From Sulfuriroseicoccus oceanibius (GTDB lineage: Bacteria > Verrucomicrobiota > Verrucomicrobiia > Verrucomicrobiales > SLCJ01), in NCBI RefSeq assembly GCF_010681825.2, contig NZ_CP066776.1:3410001-3474000 (forward strand): a stretch of DNA of 64,000 nt. The letters run 5' to 3'. This document shows, piece by piece, positions 46,680 through 56,088 of this stretch. The position numbers and the translations under genes were made by a program. Below the pieces are notes generated by a model that worked only from the letters and a program-made list of their open reading frames with translations, ran no database searches and was not told where the DNA came from. The stretch's first letter is position 1, and each line of letters opens with the position of its first letter.

Positions 46680-48770
46680 ATGCGCGTCCTGATCACTGTT
46701 CATCAGTTCTTCCCCGAATTCACACTCGGCACTGAACGCTATACGCTGGCTCTTGCCAAAGGACTTCAAGCCATGGGTGATGACGTCACGGTTCTGACTG
46801 TCGACCTCACTCCGAGCCCGGAATCCATGGGCCACCCCATCAGAGAATATCATTGGGACGGCATCCGGGTGCTCGCCGTGGATTCATCCACATCCCCAAT
46901 CCGCAAACTACAGGACTACCACACCCGCCCGGATCGCCTCGAGTTATACAAGGACGTACTGTTTGATTACCAACCCGATATTGTTCACTGCTGCCACCTG
47001 CTCCACCTCGGGGTGGACTTTCTCACCGCGTGTGACGACTTGAACATCCCGGTCACGGCAACGCTGACCGATCTCTGGGGCATTTGCTGGGCCGGCCAAA
47101 TGGTCAAACCATGTGACAACCAACTGTGCAGCGGCCCCGGCAAGAATGCCATCCACTGCGCCGCCGACTTCCTGCAGGTCAAGAAAGCCACAGGAAATTT
47201 CTCCTCTTCTCTTGAGAAGCACCTCAGCAGCCTTCCCTCCGGCCCGCTTCAGCGATCCGCAATCCGGGCAGCCTCGAGCCTCCCACGCTCGATCCGCGAC
47301 CAGTGGATCCCTGACCTCGCCAGCATCCGAAAACGCAACGGAACCATGGCGGAAGCCTTTTCCAGTTTCCGTGAGGTCTGGTACCCAAGCCGCTTCCTGC
47401 AAGAGTCGTGCGAGGAATTCGGGCTCATCGAACCAGGATTGGGCAAACTCCTCACCTACGGCATCCGCATCCCAAACGCAGAAGAAAAGCAGGCGTTGCA
47501 ATCCCTGCCGAACCGAGAAGGGCCTGCATTTGCCTTCATCGGCCAGATGGCGAGGCACAAAGGTCTCGATTTGCTGATTGATGCTTTTGCGGCAGCCAAG
47601 ATTCCTGGAGCGACCTTGTCGATTCACGGGAAGCCTAACCCAGGCGACCCTCACGCATCGGCAATCCTCGACCAAATCAAGCATACTCCCGGCGTTACAT
47701 ACTGCGGATCCTTCAACGGCGATGACATTTACACCGTCCTACGTGACGTCGATGCGGTGGTCGTGCCGTCGATCTGGCATGAAAATGCACCGCTGGTCAT
47801 GCTTGAAGCGCTGTCGGCAGGTCGGCCGGTGCTCACCTCCCGCGCCAGGGGCATGGTAGACTTCGTCGAGCACGGCCGCACGGGCTTGATCTTCGACATG
47901 AACTCAACCCTGGCCATCCGCGAGGCATTGGTCGAGTTCGCGTCCAATCAGGATAAAATCCAACAACACTGCCTGAAGAACCCAGGCTACCAATTCACAC
48001 CGGCCGATCACGCCGCGGCACTACGCGAAGGCCTGACCCGCCATGCTCTGCCAGCCAACCGAGCCCCGATGCGCCGAGGATGCCCGCCGTTGGCTCGGTT
48101 CCTGACCATGCGCGGGGTGGAGACCCCACTCTTCTCCAAAAGCGTGGCGGAGTTTGCGCTAAAAGCCGGCCAAGCCGGAGCAAAAGGATGCGAGGTCCGC
48201 ATCCCGGCATCGCCCTGCCTGAACCGCGAAAGCTGGGATGCTGCATTTTCCATCCCAAAGCCCCCCTCAGCCAAGTCCACGCCTGCACCGACCAGCAATG
48301 CGCTGGGCTCTACATTCCCCACGTTGGAGCGCAGCAAACTGCTCTTGCGTCCCCAGCAAAAGCCCTACGCCAGCCTTTGGGGGAAAGGCACGGTTACCAT
48401 GCAATGGCACAAGCTTCAGCAGATCGACACGTGCACCACAATCCGCCTCTGCGCCCGCCCGAAGAACGGAACCGCCTCAAAACTTAAAATCACCGGAACC
48501 CAAGAGACTGCCGGAGATGAATCCTCCATCGAACTCGTCCACAACTGGAACTGGTCAAGCAAACACTGGACCGAGATCGAGCTCGATCTGGAGGCACTGC
48601 GCAAGCACCTGACAACGATCTCCCGCATCGAATGGATCCCAATGAACGAAAAAGCCGAATGGAAGTTGGATGTGGCGGGCTTTGATCTACTCCACCCTCC
48701 GCTGCATCCTCGGGCTCACCACGATCCGCCCATTGCGCCTGCGGAAGCCCGATCCAGCGCCGCCAGCTAA
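46680..48770 (+). CDS. Large GT4-type glycosyltransferase with extra C-terminal domain
   Basis: 696 residues from the ATG at 46680 (MRVLITVHQFFPEFTLGTER). The GT-B fold spans ~1-450: an N-terminal Rossmann half with TERYTLALAKGLQAMGDDVT, and a C-terminal half with FAFIGQMARHKGLDLLIDAF and SIWHENAPLVMLEALSAGRP, the nucleotide-sugar E-x7-E site. A Cys-rich stretch (CWAGQMVKPCDNQLCSG) stands between. The last ~170 residues (VTMQWHKLQQIDTCTTIRL, WNWSSKHWTEIELDLEAL) look like a separate beta domain, possibly carbohydrate-binding. It should add sugars to a surface glycan. Confidence 0.83.
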   Translation: MRVLITVHQFFPEFTLGTERYTLALAKGLQAMGDDVTVLTVDLTPSPESMGHPIREYHWDGIRVLAVDSSTSPIRKLQDYHTRPDRLELYKDVLFDYQPDIVHCCHLLHLGVDFLTACDDLNIPVTATLTDLWGICWAGQMVKPCDNQLCSGPGKNAIHCAADFLQVKKATGNFSSSLEKHLSSLPSGPLQRSAIRAASSLPRSIRDQWIPDLASIRKRNGTMAEAFSSFREVWYPSRFLQESCEEFGLIEPGLGKLLTYGIRIPNAEEKQALQSLPNREGPAFAFIGQMARHKGLDLLIDAFAAAKIPGATLSIHGKPNPGDPHASAILDQIKHTPGVTYCGSFNGDDIYTVLRDVDAVVVPSIWHENAPLVMLEALSAGRPVLTSRARGMVDFVEHGRTGLIFDMNSTLAIREALVEFASNQDKIQQHCLKNPGYQFTPADHAAALREGLTRHALPANRAPMRRGCPPLARFLTMRGVETPLFSKSVAEFALKAGQAGAKGCEVRIPASPCLNRESWDAAFSIPKPPSAKSTPAPTSNALGSTFPTLERSKLLLRPQQKPYASLWGKGTVTMQWHKLQQIDTCTTIRLCARPKNGTASKLKITGTQETAGDESSIELVHNWNWSSKHWTEIELDLEALRKHLTTISRIEWIPMNEKAEWKLDVAGFDLLHPPLHPRAHHDPPIAPAEARSSAAS

Positions 48771-49064
48771 CTCACCGCCGCAGCGCACCCAAAGATCCCG
48801 CAATCCTCTCTATTCCAGCCGATTGCACCCGCGGATAATCCACGAAGGTATCCCTTGCAAGATTGACAAATCGCCACGACATATAGAGGCAATCCACCCC
48901 GCAAAACAAGGTGCGCGGCCCCAATGGCCGCTCAGAAATGACCCATCAGGGGAATCGGATTGCAGCCCGGCTTGCCCATTCATCCCGCCACCACCACGGT
49001 AGGCAGATGCGCGGCCATCACGGTTTCCTCCTGAAACCCACACCGGGCAACCCAGATAGTAGGA

Positions 49065-50789
49065 ATGAAAAGCGTAATCAAATTCATCGGCAAAATCCTC
49101 GGCAAAGAGGAAGGCGCATCCGCCCCTGCCGACAAGCAAACCAAACCAGCCGCCCCAGAAACCAAAACGAAAAGCGGCAACCCTGGCGACTGGTCGCCAA
49201 GCGACGGACCGGCACCGAAGAAGCGTCCGGCAAAGAAGAAGCGCAGCGGCAACCGCCCACGCAACGAGTCCGGCGAAGTACGCCGCGAGTCCCAGTCCCG
49301 CAGGCGCAAGCCACAGGGCGAAAAGCCTGCAGATGGAGGATCCAAGGACGACAAGCCTCGCAGCGAGTCGCCTAAGAGCGGATCCGACGAACGCAAACCA
49401 CGCCGCCGCTCCGAAGGTGGCGACCGCCGCCGTGGCGGACGCTCCGGTGGGGGCCGTGGACGCGAGCGCAAGGAAGAGAAGGAACTCACCTTCGCTCCAG
49501 ACGCTCCAAACCCACCACACTGGGAGATCGCCGATGCCTCGGCCGTCGAACTCGGCGAAGACAATCAATTCTCCGCTCTCGGTCTGTCCGACGAAGTCGC
49601 CAAAGCGGTGACCGCCATGGGCTACGTCAGCCCAACCGAGATCCAGGCAAAATCGATTCCAATCGTGCTCGCCGGCAAGGACATCATCGGCGCATCCCAA
49701 ACAGGTACCGGTAAAACGGCTGCCTTCATGTTGCCGATCATCGACAAGCTCAAGTCCCACGGCAAGCTGCGCTGCCTCGTACTCGAGCCGACCCGCGAAC
49801 TCGCTGCCCAGGTCGAAGACGCGATCGTCAATTTCGGTAAATTCACCGACATCCGCGAACTCGTCGTCCACGGTGGCGTCGGTTACGGTAAGCAGAATGA
49901 ATTCCTCAAGCGCGGCGTCGACATCGTCGTCGCCACCCCGGGCCGCCTGCTCGACCACATGAACTCGGGCACCATCTCGCTCGACGAGATCGACTACCTC
50001 GTGCTCGACGAAGTCGACCGCATGCTCGACATGGGCTTCCTTCCGGACGTCCGCCGCATCGTCGAAAAATGCTCGAAGGACCGCCAGACGCTCTTCTTCT
50101 CGGCTACCATGCCGCCGCAGATTGAAAGCCTCGCGTCGTTCGCGCTCAAAGAGCCTGAAAAAGTCGAGGTCGGCCGCCGTTTCTCGCCAGCCGACACCGT
50201 GGCGCACGCCTTCTACCCAGTCGCCGACGAGCAGCGCAACGAGCTGATCCTCGCGATGCTCAAGAAGACGGACTTCCACTCGGTGATGATCTTCACCCGC
50301 ACCAAGGCCGAGGCCGACCGCATCTTCGACATGATCGAACGCGACGGCAACCACAAGGCCACCGTGATGCACTCGGACATCCGCCAGTCCCAGCGCACCC
50401 AGGCACTGCAGGGCTTCCGTGAAGGTAAGTTTGAGATCATCGTCGCCACCGACGTCGCCGCCCGCGGCATCGACGTTTCCGACGTCTCCCACGTGATCAA
50501 CTACCGCGTGCCAGAGAACCCGGAAGACTACGTCCACCGTATCGGACGTACCGGCCGCGCCAACAAGACCGGCGATGCTTTCACCCTCCTCAGCGGTGAC
50601 GAACTCGAGTACGCGGAGGCGGTTGAGCGCTTCATCGGCTCGAAGGTCGAGCGCAAGAAACTCGAAGACTTCAACTACCTCTACACGGCCATGCTCGACG
50701 ACGATGTCCCGAGCGATCCGGACGCGTTGAAGAAAGCACTCGGACGCAACCGCCGCCGCGGTGGTGGTGGCCGCCGTCGCCGTAGATAA
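49065..50789 (+). CDS. DEAD-box RNA helicase with basic N-terminal extension
   Basis: 574 residues. The first ~135 residues are a low-complexity, Lys/Arg/Ser/Gly-rich extension. The core has the Q motif (SALGLSDEVAKAVTAMGYVS), Walker A (SQTGTGKTAAF), PTRELAAQV, ATPGRLLDHM, motif II as DEVD (VLDEVDRMLDMGF), SAT, and the second RecA half with ATDVAARGIDV and HRIGRTGR. The C-terminus ends in a run of R and G. It remodels RNA during ribosome assembly or cold adaptation, as such RhlE/CsdA-like proteins do. The 290-bp upstream region is free of genes and may give a long leader. Confidence 0.94.
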   Translation: MKSVIKFIGKILGKEEGASAPADKQTKPAAPETKTKSGNPGDWSPSDGPAPKKRPAKKKRSGNRPRNESGEVRRESQSRRRKPQGEKPADGGSKDDKPRSESPKSGSDERKPRRRSEGGDRRRGGRSGGGRGRERKEEKELTFAPDAPNPPHWEIADASAVELGEDNQFSALGLSDEVAKAVTAMGYVSPTEIQAKSIPIVLAGKDIIGASQTGTGKTAAFMLPIIDKLKSHGKLRCLVLEPTRELAAQVEDAIVNFGKFTDIRELVVHGGVGYGKQNEFLKRGVDIVVATPGRLLDHMNSGTISLDEIDYLVLDEVDRMLDMGFLPDVRRIVEKCSKDRQTLFFSATMPPQIESLASFALKEPEKVEVGRRFSPADTVAHAFYPVADEQRNELILAMLKKTDFHSVMIFTRTKAEADRIFDMIERDGNHKATVMHSDIRQSQRTQALQGFREGKFEIIVATDVAARGIDVSDVSHVINYRVPENPEDYVHRIGRTGRANKTGDAFTLLSGDELEYAEAVERFIGSKVERKKLEDFNYLYTAMLDDDVPSDPDALKKALGRNRRRGGGGRRRRR

Positions 50790-50933
50790 CCGGATGCTGA
50801 GAAAGTTACAGAATTAGTTCGACTAGCCCATAGCTTTCGTACAGCCTTTCTGTAGCTGAAACGGACACCTGCTTGAGCACACCCCTCGCAGGGTCCCGCA
50901 GCACAAATTGCAACCCCGCCCCGTATTCCTGGC

Positions 50934-51449
50934 ATGAGCCGCCGCATATTAGCGATCGACCCAGCCATCAGGAATACGGGGTTTGCTGTTTTAGAACAGC
51001 GTGACGGGCAGCGCACCCCGACTCCGCTCGCGTACGGGACCATCAAAAACAAGGCGTCGCTACGCCAGTCCGCCTGCCTGCTGGCAATCACCGAACACCT
51101 GCGGGAGGTGATCCGTACACACCAACCCAACGAATGCGCGGTGGAAGGGATTATCTACGTACAATCCCACCGCACCGCCATTACCATGGGGGCCGCGCGC
51201 GCCGCCGCGTTGATCGCCGCCGCCGAAGCCGGCCTGGAAATCCGCGAATATGCCCCAAAAAGGGTCAAACAATCGGTAGTGGGCCGTGGCGCTGCAGACA
51301 AAGATCAGGTCGCATTCATGGTGCGCGCACTCCTCGGCTTGCGCGAAACACCGGACCACGATGCCGCCGACGCCTTGGCCATCGGCCTCACCCACCTCAC
51401 CGAAAGCAGCTCCCCTGCCGCGAAACTCAACCCACCCGCCTCCATTTAA
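50934..51449 (+). CDS. ruvC: Holliday junction resolvase
   Basis: 171 residues. It cleaves Holliday junctions in recombination. The catalytic acids are visible: Asp 9 (RRILAIDPAIRNTGFAVL), Glu 70 (NECAVEGIIYVQSH), and the pair Asp in DHDAADALAIGLTH. MGAARAAALIAAAEAGLEI and YAPKRVKQSVVGRGAADKDQ match the family. No ruvA or ruvB is near. The PAP2 gene starts 4 bp after its stop. Confidence 0.94.
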   Translation: MSRRILAIDPAIRNTGFAVLEQRDGQRTPTPLAYGTIKNKASLRQSACLLAITEHLREVIRTHQPNECAVEGIIYVQSHRTAITMGAARAAALIAAAEAGLEIREYAPKRVKQSVVGRGAADKDQVAFMVRALLGLRETPDHDAADALAIGLTHLTESSSPAAKLNPPASI

Positions 51450-51453
51450 TTTC

Positions 51454-52761
51454 ATGCCGCGCCCCCACTTCGTTGTCCGCGACATCCTGCCCGCTTTGGC
51501 CCTTTTGCTCATCGGCACCATCCTTTTCCGCATTTTCAACTGGGACCTCCCAGTAGCTCTGTGGGCTCAGGACGACCAGGGAGGCTGGTCGCGCGGAGAC
51601 ACCGGAATCTGGCGCGTTCTCTACGTCGTCGGCACCTGGCCCGCCTTGCTTTCCGGCGTCGCCGCGATTTTGATCCTACTCGTCGGATTGCGCCGCCCTG
51701 CCGCCGCGCGCTTCCGCAAGCCCGCAGGCTATCTTTTGCTGGTGCTGCTGGTGGGCCCGCTCATTATCGCCAACGCGATCCTCAAAGATCACTGGGGCCG
51801 CCCACGCCCGAGGGACACAGCCCCGCTCGGAGGTGAGTACGCATTCGAAGAAGTGCTCACCATGGATCTCTCCAGCCCGGGCAAATCCTTCCCCTGCGGC
51901 CATGCCACCATGGGGTTCTTCTTTTTCGCCTTTTACTTTCTCCTGCGCAGCCGACGCCCGAGACTGGCAAAGGGCTTCCTCGTCGCCGGCCTCGGCTATG
52001 GCTCGATCATCGGCATGGCGCGCCTCCTGCAGGGCGGCCACTTTGCCAGTGACACACTGTGGGCAGCCGGAGTGCTTTGGTTCACTTGCGCCTTCCTTGC
52101 GCGCTGGATGAAAATCGACCAACCGCTCCCCGCAGTCGCATCCGAGCAATTCAAGCCCGTCTCGTGGCCTAAGTTGTCGCTTTTCTGCCTCGCGCTCCCC
52201 GCCATCATCTTCTTCGGCTTGCTTGCCTCCCCGATCAGCAGCAACCAAACGTTCGAACTCGAGACAGCAGACCAGTCCGCACCGGTCAAGCTGATGGTCA
52301 AATCTCCCACAGCTACCCTCCACCTGCTTCCGGGCGACACCTTTGCCGCCACCGCCACCAGCCATGGCCACGGCCTCCCTGGCTCGGGCATCAAGTCCGT
52401 CTGGAACGAAGAACAAAAAGACGACGGCCGTATCGTCGCCGAACTCAAACAACGCGAGTCCGGCCTCACCAGCGAACTGCAACAGACCATCCGCGCTACA
52501 TTCGCTCCGCAACGCCTGCAAGAGCTCAGCGTAGAACTCGACACCGGCAAAGCCACGCTCACCATTCCCGAACAAAACGACGATCTGCTCGACCCGCCTG
52601 TCACCGTCCGCTTCGAAGCACCCGCCGACGTGGCAATCGAGATCATCTCTACTTCCGAGGAACTCTTCTTCATCGAAGACACCTCAGGCACGCCAATTCA
52701 CGGCACCAAAGACGCACCATGGCATGTCATCGTGCCGACGGGCGCCTCTGTGAAATACTGA
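51454..52761 (+). CDS. PAP2-family membrane phosphatase with C-terminal soluble domain
   Basis: 435 residues from the ATG at 51454. The N-terminal ~220 residues hold six helices and the PAP2 triad of motifs: KDHWGRPRPRD, FPCGHATM (in place of PSGH), and RLLQGGHFASD. This fits dephosphorylation of lipid phosphates at the outer face of the inner membrane. A seventh helix near 250 anchors a ~180-residue soluble region with beta strands (TATLHLLPGDTFAATATSH, RLQELSVELDTGKATLTIPE). This is longer than usual PAP2 proteins, and the extra domain is unassigned. It is likely co-transcribed with ruvC. Confidence 0.87.
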   Translation: MPRPHFVVRDILPALALLLIGTILFRIFNWDLPVALWAQDDQGGWSRGDTGIWRVLYVVGTWPALLSGVAAILILLVGLRRPAAARFRKPAGYLLLVLLVGPLIIANAILKDHWGRPRPRDTAPLGGEYAFEEVLTMDLSSPGKSFPCGHATMGFFFFAFYFLLRSRRPRLAKGFLVAGLGYGSIIGMARLLQGGHFASDTLWAAGVLWFTCAFLARWMKIDQPLPAVASEQFKPVSWPKLSLFCLALPAIIFFGLLASPISSNQTFELETADQSAPVKLMVKSPTATLHLLPGDTFAATATSHGHGLPGSGIKSVWNEEQKDDGRIVAELKQRESGLTSELQQTIRATFAPQRLQELSVELDTGKATLTIPEQNDDLLDPPVTVRFEAPADVAIEIISTSEELFFIEDTSGTPIHGTKDAPWHVIVPTGASVKY

Positions 52762-52876
52762 GCGCCCCATCCTCTGGCCGTTCGCCTGTCTCCCATCCAA
52801 GAACCCGCGCGGAGCCATCACCTGCACCGTATTTGCGATTGATTCGAAGGCGTGCCGTGTCTAGTGAGTGAGCGTG

Positions 52877-53605
52877 ATGGACGTCCACGAATTGATACGC
52901 AGCTTCGATGATGAATTCTCGCGCATTGGCGCAAAGCGAGAGCAGTACGGGGACGTCTGCGGCTACCCGCTCGTAGCCTATCGGTTGGGCGATGGAGCAC
53001 GCCGGGGCTATGTCTCCGCAGGAATGCACGGCGACGAACCAGCAGGCCCGCTCGCTCTACTGGAGCTCCTGCGAGAAGGTTTCTTCAAGCCCACTGGAAT
53101 CAGCTGGGTGATTTGCCCGGTGCTGAACCCAACCGGCCTGGCTCTGGCACAAAGGGAAAACCATCAGGGAGAAGACCTGAACCGCGACTACCTGAGCCGA
53201 CGCACGGACGAGGTCGCAGGCCACGCTCGCTGGCTGGACGGCGCATCCTACGATTTCGCACTCTCATTGCACGAGGACTGGGAAAGCACCGGCTTTTACT
53301 ACTACGAGATCAATCAAGGCGAAGACTGCCCGGAGCGCTACGCTCTGATTTCGGCTGCGGTTGGAGAGGTCATGCAAATGGAACCCGAGCAGGTGATCGA
53401 TGACCACAACGTACGAAAACCCGGATGGATCTACCACGAATGTGAACCAGACGAGCCGGAGCGATGGCCGGAAGCCATTTTCTTGGCAAAGATTGGCTGC
53501 CCTCTGTCATTCACATTCGAAACACCTAGCAGCGCTCCTCTGGAACTCAGAGTGCAGGCCCACAAGGCCGCGATGCGCTCTGCCTTGGCTGTTTGCTTGC
53601 CGTAG
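52877..53605 (+). CDS. M14/aspartoacylase-type zinc deacylase
   Basis: 242 residues from the ATG at 52877; a GTG three codons upstream is an alternative. The zinc site begins with His 51 and Glu 54 in SAGMHGDEPAG, and the third ligand is His 132 in ALSLHED. NRDY at 102-105 matches the substrate-binding NRxF/Y of carboxypeptidase-like enzymes. FTFETPSSAPLELRVQAHKA supplies the Glu of the late ETP motif. Relatives remove acyl or peptide groups from amino acids or murein peptides. The exact substrate is unknown. It may be followed by the lipoprotein gene in the same unit. Confidence 0.83.
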   Translation: MDVHELIRSFDDEFSRIGAKREQYGDVCGYPLVAYRLGDGARRGYVSAGMHGDEPAGPLALLELLREGFFKPTGISWVICPVLNPTGLALAQRENHQGEDLNRDYLSRRTDEVAGHARWLDGASYDFALSLHEDWESTGFYYYEINQGEDCPERYALISAAVGEVMQMEPEQVIDDHNVRKPGWIYHECEPDEPERWPEAIFLAKIGCPLSFTFETPSSAPLELRVQAHKAAMRSALAVCLP

Positions 53606-53643
53606 AGACCCTGCAAAAAGCAGCACACAGCCAACCTGCCAGC

Positions 53644-53964
53644 ATGAAAATCAAACCACTAGTAGCGACAAGCGCTCTCGCCTTCGCTCTCTCCTCATGC
53701 TCGACGGTAAAGACTCTCTCTCCTGCTGAGTTCGAGAAGCAATACCATATTGCCGAAAGCAGTTACTCAAGCTCCATGAGTGACTACTGCGTGATCGGAC
53801 AACGCCACAACCATGTGTTTCTCCACAGGCAAACCATGCGCATCCTCCCCCTCCTTTGGGGCCGCGAGGTTTACCGAAACCAAATCTACATGTCACGCAC
53901 CGGGCTTCTGAGCGATGACCTCAAAGCAGAGATCAACGCCAAATATCCCGAAGGTGAGTGGTAG
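53644..53964 (+). CDS. Putative lipoprotein (106 aa)
   Basis: The ATG at 53644 gives a lipoprotein signal MKIKPLVATSALAFALSSCS, with lipobox LSSC at residues 16-19. The mature part is 87 residues (KTLSPAEFEKQYHIAESSYS, DYCVIGQRHNHVFLHRQTM). It ends acidic (NAKYPEGEW) and has no recognised domain. It begins 38 bp after the deacylase stop. Confidence 0.75.
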   Translation: MKIKPLVATSALAFALSSCSTVKTLSPAEFEKQYHIAESSYSSSMSDYCVIGQRHNHVFLHRQTMRILPLLWGREVYRNQIYMSRTGLLSDDLKAEINAKYPEGEW

Positions 53965-54084
53965 CCTCTAACGTCGGCCGACGGCCACCGTTCATACGGC
54001 GCCATTTCGCTCTGCCGGGATCCAATCAGTGCTTGCGGTAGCGGGCATATCCCCCCGCCACCGCCAATCACCTAAATGCAAAAC

Positions 54085-55539
54085 CTACGCTCCTGGGGCG
54101 CGGGTGTGCCAATCGGTGGCGCGCTCGTAGGCGGCACCGACTTTGAGCAGAGTCTGCTCGTCGAATGGCTTGGCCATCAGCTGCAAGCCAACTGGAAGCG
54201 GCTTGCCGGCTTCTCGCTCGACAAATCCACATGGCTGGCTCATTGCCGGAATCCCCGCCAGGTTGGCCGAAATGGTGTAAATGTCCGCCAGGTACATCTG
54301 CAACGGATCCGCGGTCAGCGAGCCAGCTTCAAACGCAGGACCAGGCGAGGTCGGCCCGACAATGACGTCGACCTTTTCAAACGCTGCCTCAAAATCGCGG
54401 CGGAAGAGAGTACGCGCCTTCTGCGCCTGAAGGTAATAGGCATCGTAGTAACCGGAGCTGAGAACGTAGGTTCCCAGAAGAATGCGGCGTTTTACTTCCT
54501 CGCCAAACCCGAGCTCGCGGGTGCGGGTGTAGAGCTGGAGCAAGTCCGCCGGATCTTCCGCACGGTTGCCATAACGCACGCCATCGAAGCGTGCCAAGTT
54601 CGCAGACGCCTCAGCCGTAGCGATGATGTAGTAGGTCGCCACCGCGTATTCGGTGTGCGGGAGGGAAACTTCGACAATCTCTGCACCGAGCTCTTCGAGC
54701 TTGGCGATCGCAGCGTCCACCGATGCCTTCACATCGGCATCCAGACCTTCGCCAAAGAACTCCTTCGGCACGCCAACGCGAAGCCCGTTCAGATCACCAT
54801 CGAGTCCTGCGGTGTAATCCGGCACATCGATCTGGGCCGACGTCGAGTCCTGGATGTCCGAGCCGGCCATGACATTGAGCATCAGCGCGGCATCTTCCAC
54901 CGAGCGGGTCATTGGTCCGATCTGGTCGAGCGACGAGGCAAAGGCCACCAATCCGTAGCGCGACACGCGGCCGTAGCTCGGCTTGAGACCGACAATACCA
55001 TTGAACGCAGCCGGCTGACGGATCGAGCCACCCGTATCCGAGCCCAGTGCGGCAACGGCAGTGCGCGCACCAACCGCCGCTCCGGATCCACCGGACGACC
55101 CACCTGGCACGCGGTCGATATCCCACGGGTTGCGGGTCTCGCCGGTTGCGGAGTTTTCAGTAGTCGAGCCCATGGCGAACTCGTCCATGTTTGTGCGGCC
55201 GAGCGGAATGGCACCCGCTGCGCGCAACTTGGCGATCACCGTCGCGTCGTACGGTGAGGTGTAGCCGCCGGTCAAAAGCTTCGATGCACAACCGCAGCCC
55301 TGTCCTTTGACATTGATGTTGTCCTTGATCGCAATCGGGATACCACCGAGAGGCAGCGACAGATCCGCGTTTTCCGCCTCCGCCAGTGCCGCGTCGTAAT
55401 CGAGGGACAAATAGCCTGTCACCCGTGGATCCGCAGCCTCATTGGCTTTGCGGATGTCGTTGATGATATCGGCCGGGGTGATCGTTCCTTCGACCAGCTT
55501 GGCGCGAAGATCGGTGATGGTGGAGGCTGCGAGCGACAT
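54085..55539 (-). CDS. gatA: Glutamyl-tRNA(Gln)/aspartyl-tRNA(Asn) amidotransferase subunit A
   Basis: 484 residues, normal. With GatB and GatC it converts Glu-tRNA(Gln) to Gln-tRNA(Gln) with ammonia from glutamine. The amidase triad is Lys 72 (IAIKDNINV), Ser 148 (PGGSSGGSGAAV) and Ser 172 (SDTGGSIRQPAAF). MTRSVEDAALMLNVMAG and GIPAMSQPCG follow the family. It is directly downstream of gatC (60 bp gap) in the same direction. gatB is not in the window. Confidence 0.96.
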   Translation of the reverse strand: MSLAASTITDLRAKLVEGTITPADIINDIRKANEAADPRVTGYLSLDYDAALAEAENADLSLPLGGIPIAIKDNINVKGQGCGCASKLLTGGYTSPYDATVIAKLRAAGAIPLGRTNMDEFAMGSTTENSATGETRNPWDIDRVPGGSSGGSGAAVGARTAVAALGSDTGGSIRQPAAFNGIVGLKPSYGRVSRYGLVAFASSLDQIGPMTRSVEDAALMLNVMAGSDIQDSTSAQIDVPDYTAGLDGDLNGLRVGVPKEFFGEGLDADVKASVDAAIAKLEELGAEIVEVSLPHTEYAVATYYIIATAEASANLARFDGVRYGNRAEDPADLLQLYTRTRELGFGEEVKRRILLGTYVLSSGYYDAYYLQAQKARTLFRRDFEAAFEKVDVIVGPTSPGPAFEAGSLTADPLQMYLADIYTISANLAGIPAMSQPCGFVEREAGKPLPVGLQLMAKPFDEQTLLKVGAAYERATDWHTRAPGA

Positions 55540-55599
55540 GAGTAGGGAAATCGATAAAAGGTAAGAAAAATCAGTGAGGACCAGTCAGCAGAGGGGGGC

Positions 55600-55887
55600 T
55601 TATTCAATCACGCGTGGCACCACGATCTGATCGCGTGCGCTCTGTGGTGCGTTTTGGACCACCGCCTCAGTACCCATCCCCGGACGAGGCTCATCTTCGC
55701 GCAACGCCGTGTGCACCGTGCCCGCATGATCGGTCGGCGGCACATCGCTGAGATCCAATTCGGAGAGCTTCTCCACATAGCCAACCACCTTTTCCAGCTG
55801 TGACTCAAACAGTTGCACCTCGTCATCAGTCAGCTCCAAACGAGCGAGCTTCGCGGTGTGGTGGATATCAATGCGGTCGTTGGCCAT
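55600..55887 (-). CDS. gatC: Glu-tRNA(Gln) amidotransferase subunit C
   Basis: 95 residues, a typical length. HTAKLARLELTDDEVQLFES near the start, the linker with LSDVPPTDHAGTV, and LREDEPRPG are family landmarks. GatC bridges GatA and GatB. The two genes form the gatCA operon. The next region upstream (55888-56088) is the divergent control region with phoB. Confidence 0.94.
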   Translation of the reverse strand: MANDRIDIHHTAKLARLELTDDEVQLFESQLEKVVGYVEKLSELDLSDVPPTDHAGTVHTALREDEPRPGMGTEAVVQNAPQSARDQIVVPRVIE

Positions 55888-56088
55888 GGCTCTCTGCGGG
55901 AAATTTGAGGTTCACTAAGGGTGAGTAGACAGGTAGAAACGATCGCACTAAAGATCAACCCGCGAATTCACCCGCCGCCGGAAATCGGGTCGCAGCCCTG
56001 ACAAAAGTGTCACTTGGCGATTGGCGTGACATCCCACACCCTGTTCGCGGTGTTCCAGCAGGCGCACCAAAACGAGAAACCTACCGCT

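Noticed and set aside
48810-50537. A 575-codon frame antisense to the DEAD-box gene
   Set aside because: It mirrors the codon pattern of the helicase gene on the other strand, which has complete motifs.
54076-55257. A 393-codon frame antisense to gatA
   Set aside because: A shadow of gatA, which has the intact Lys-Ser-Ser triad.
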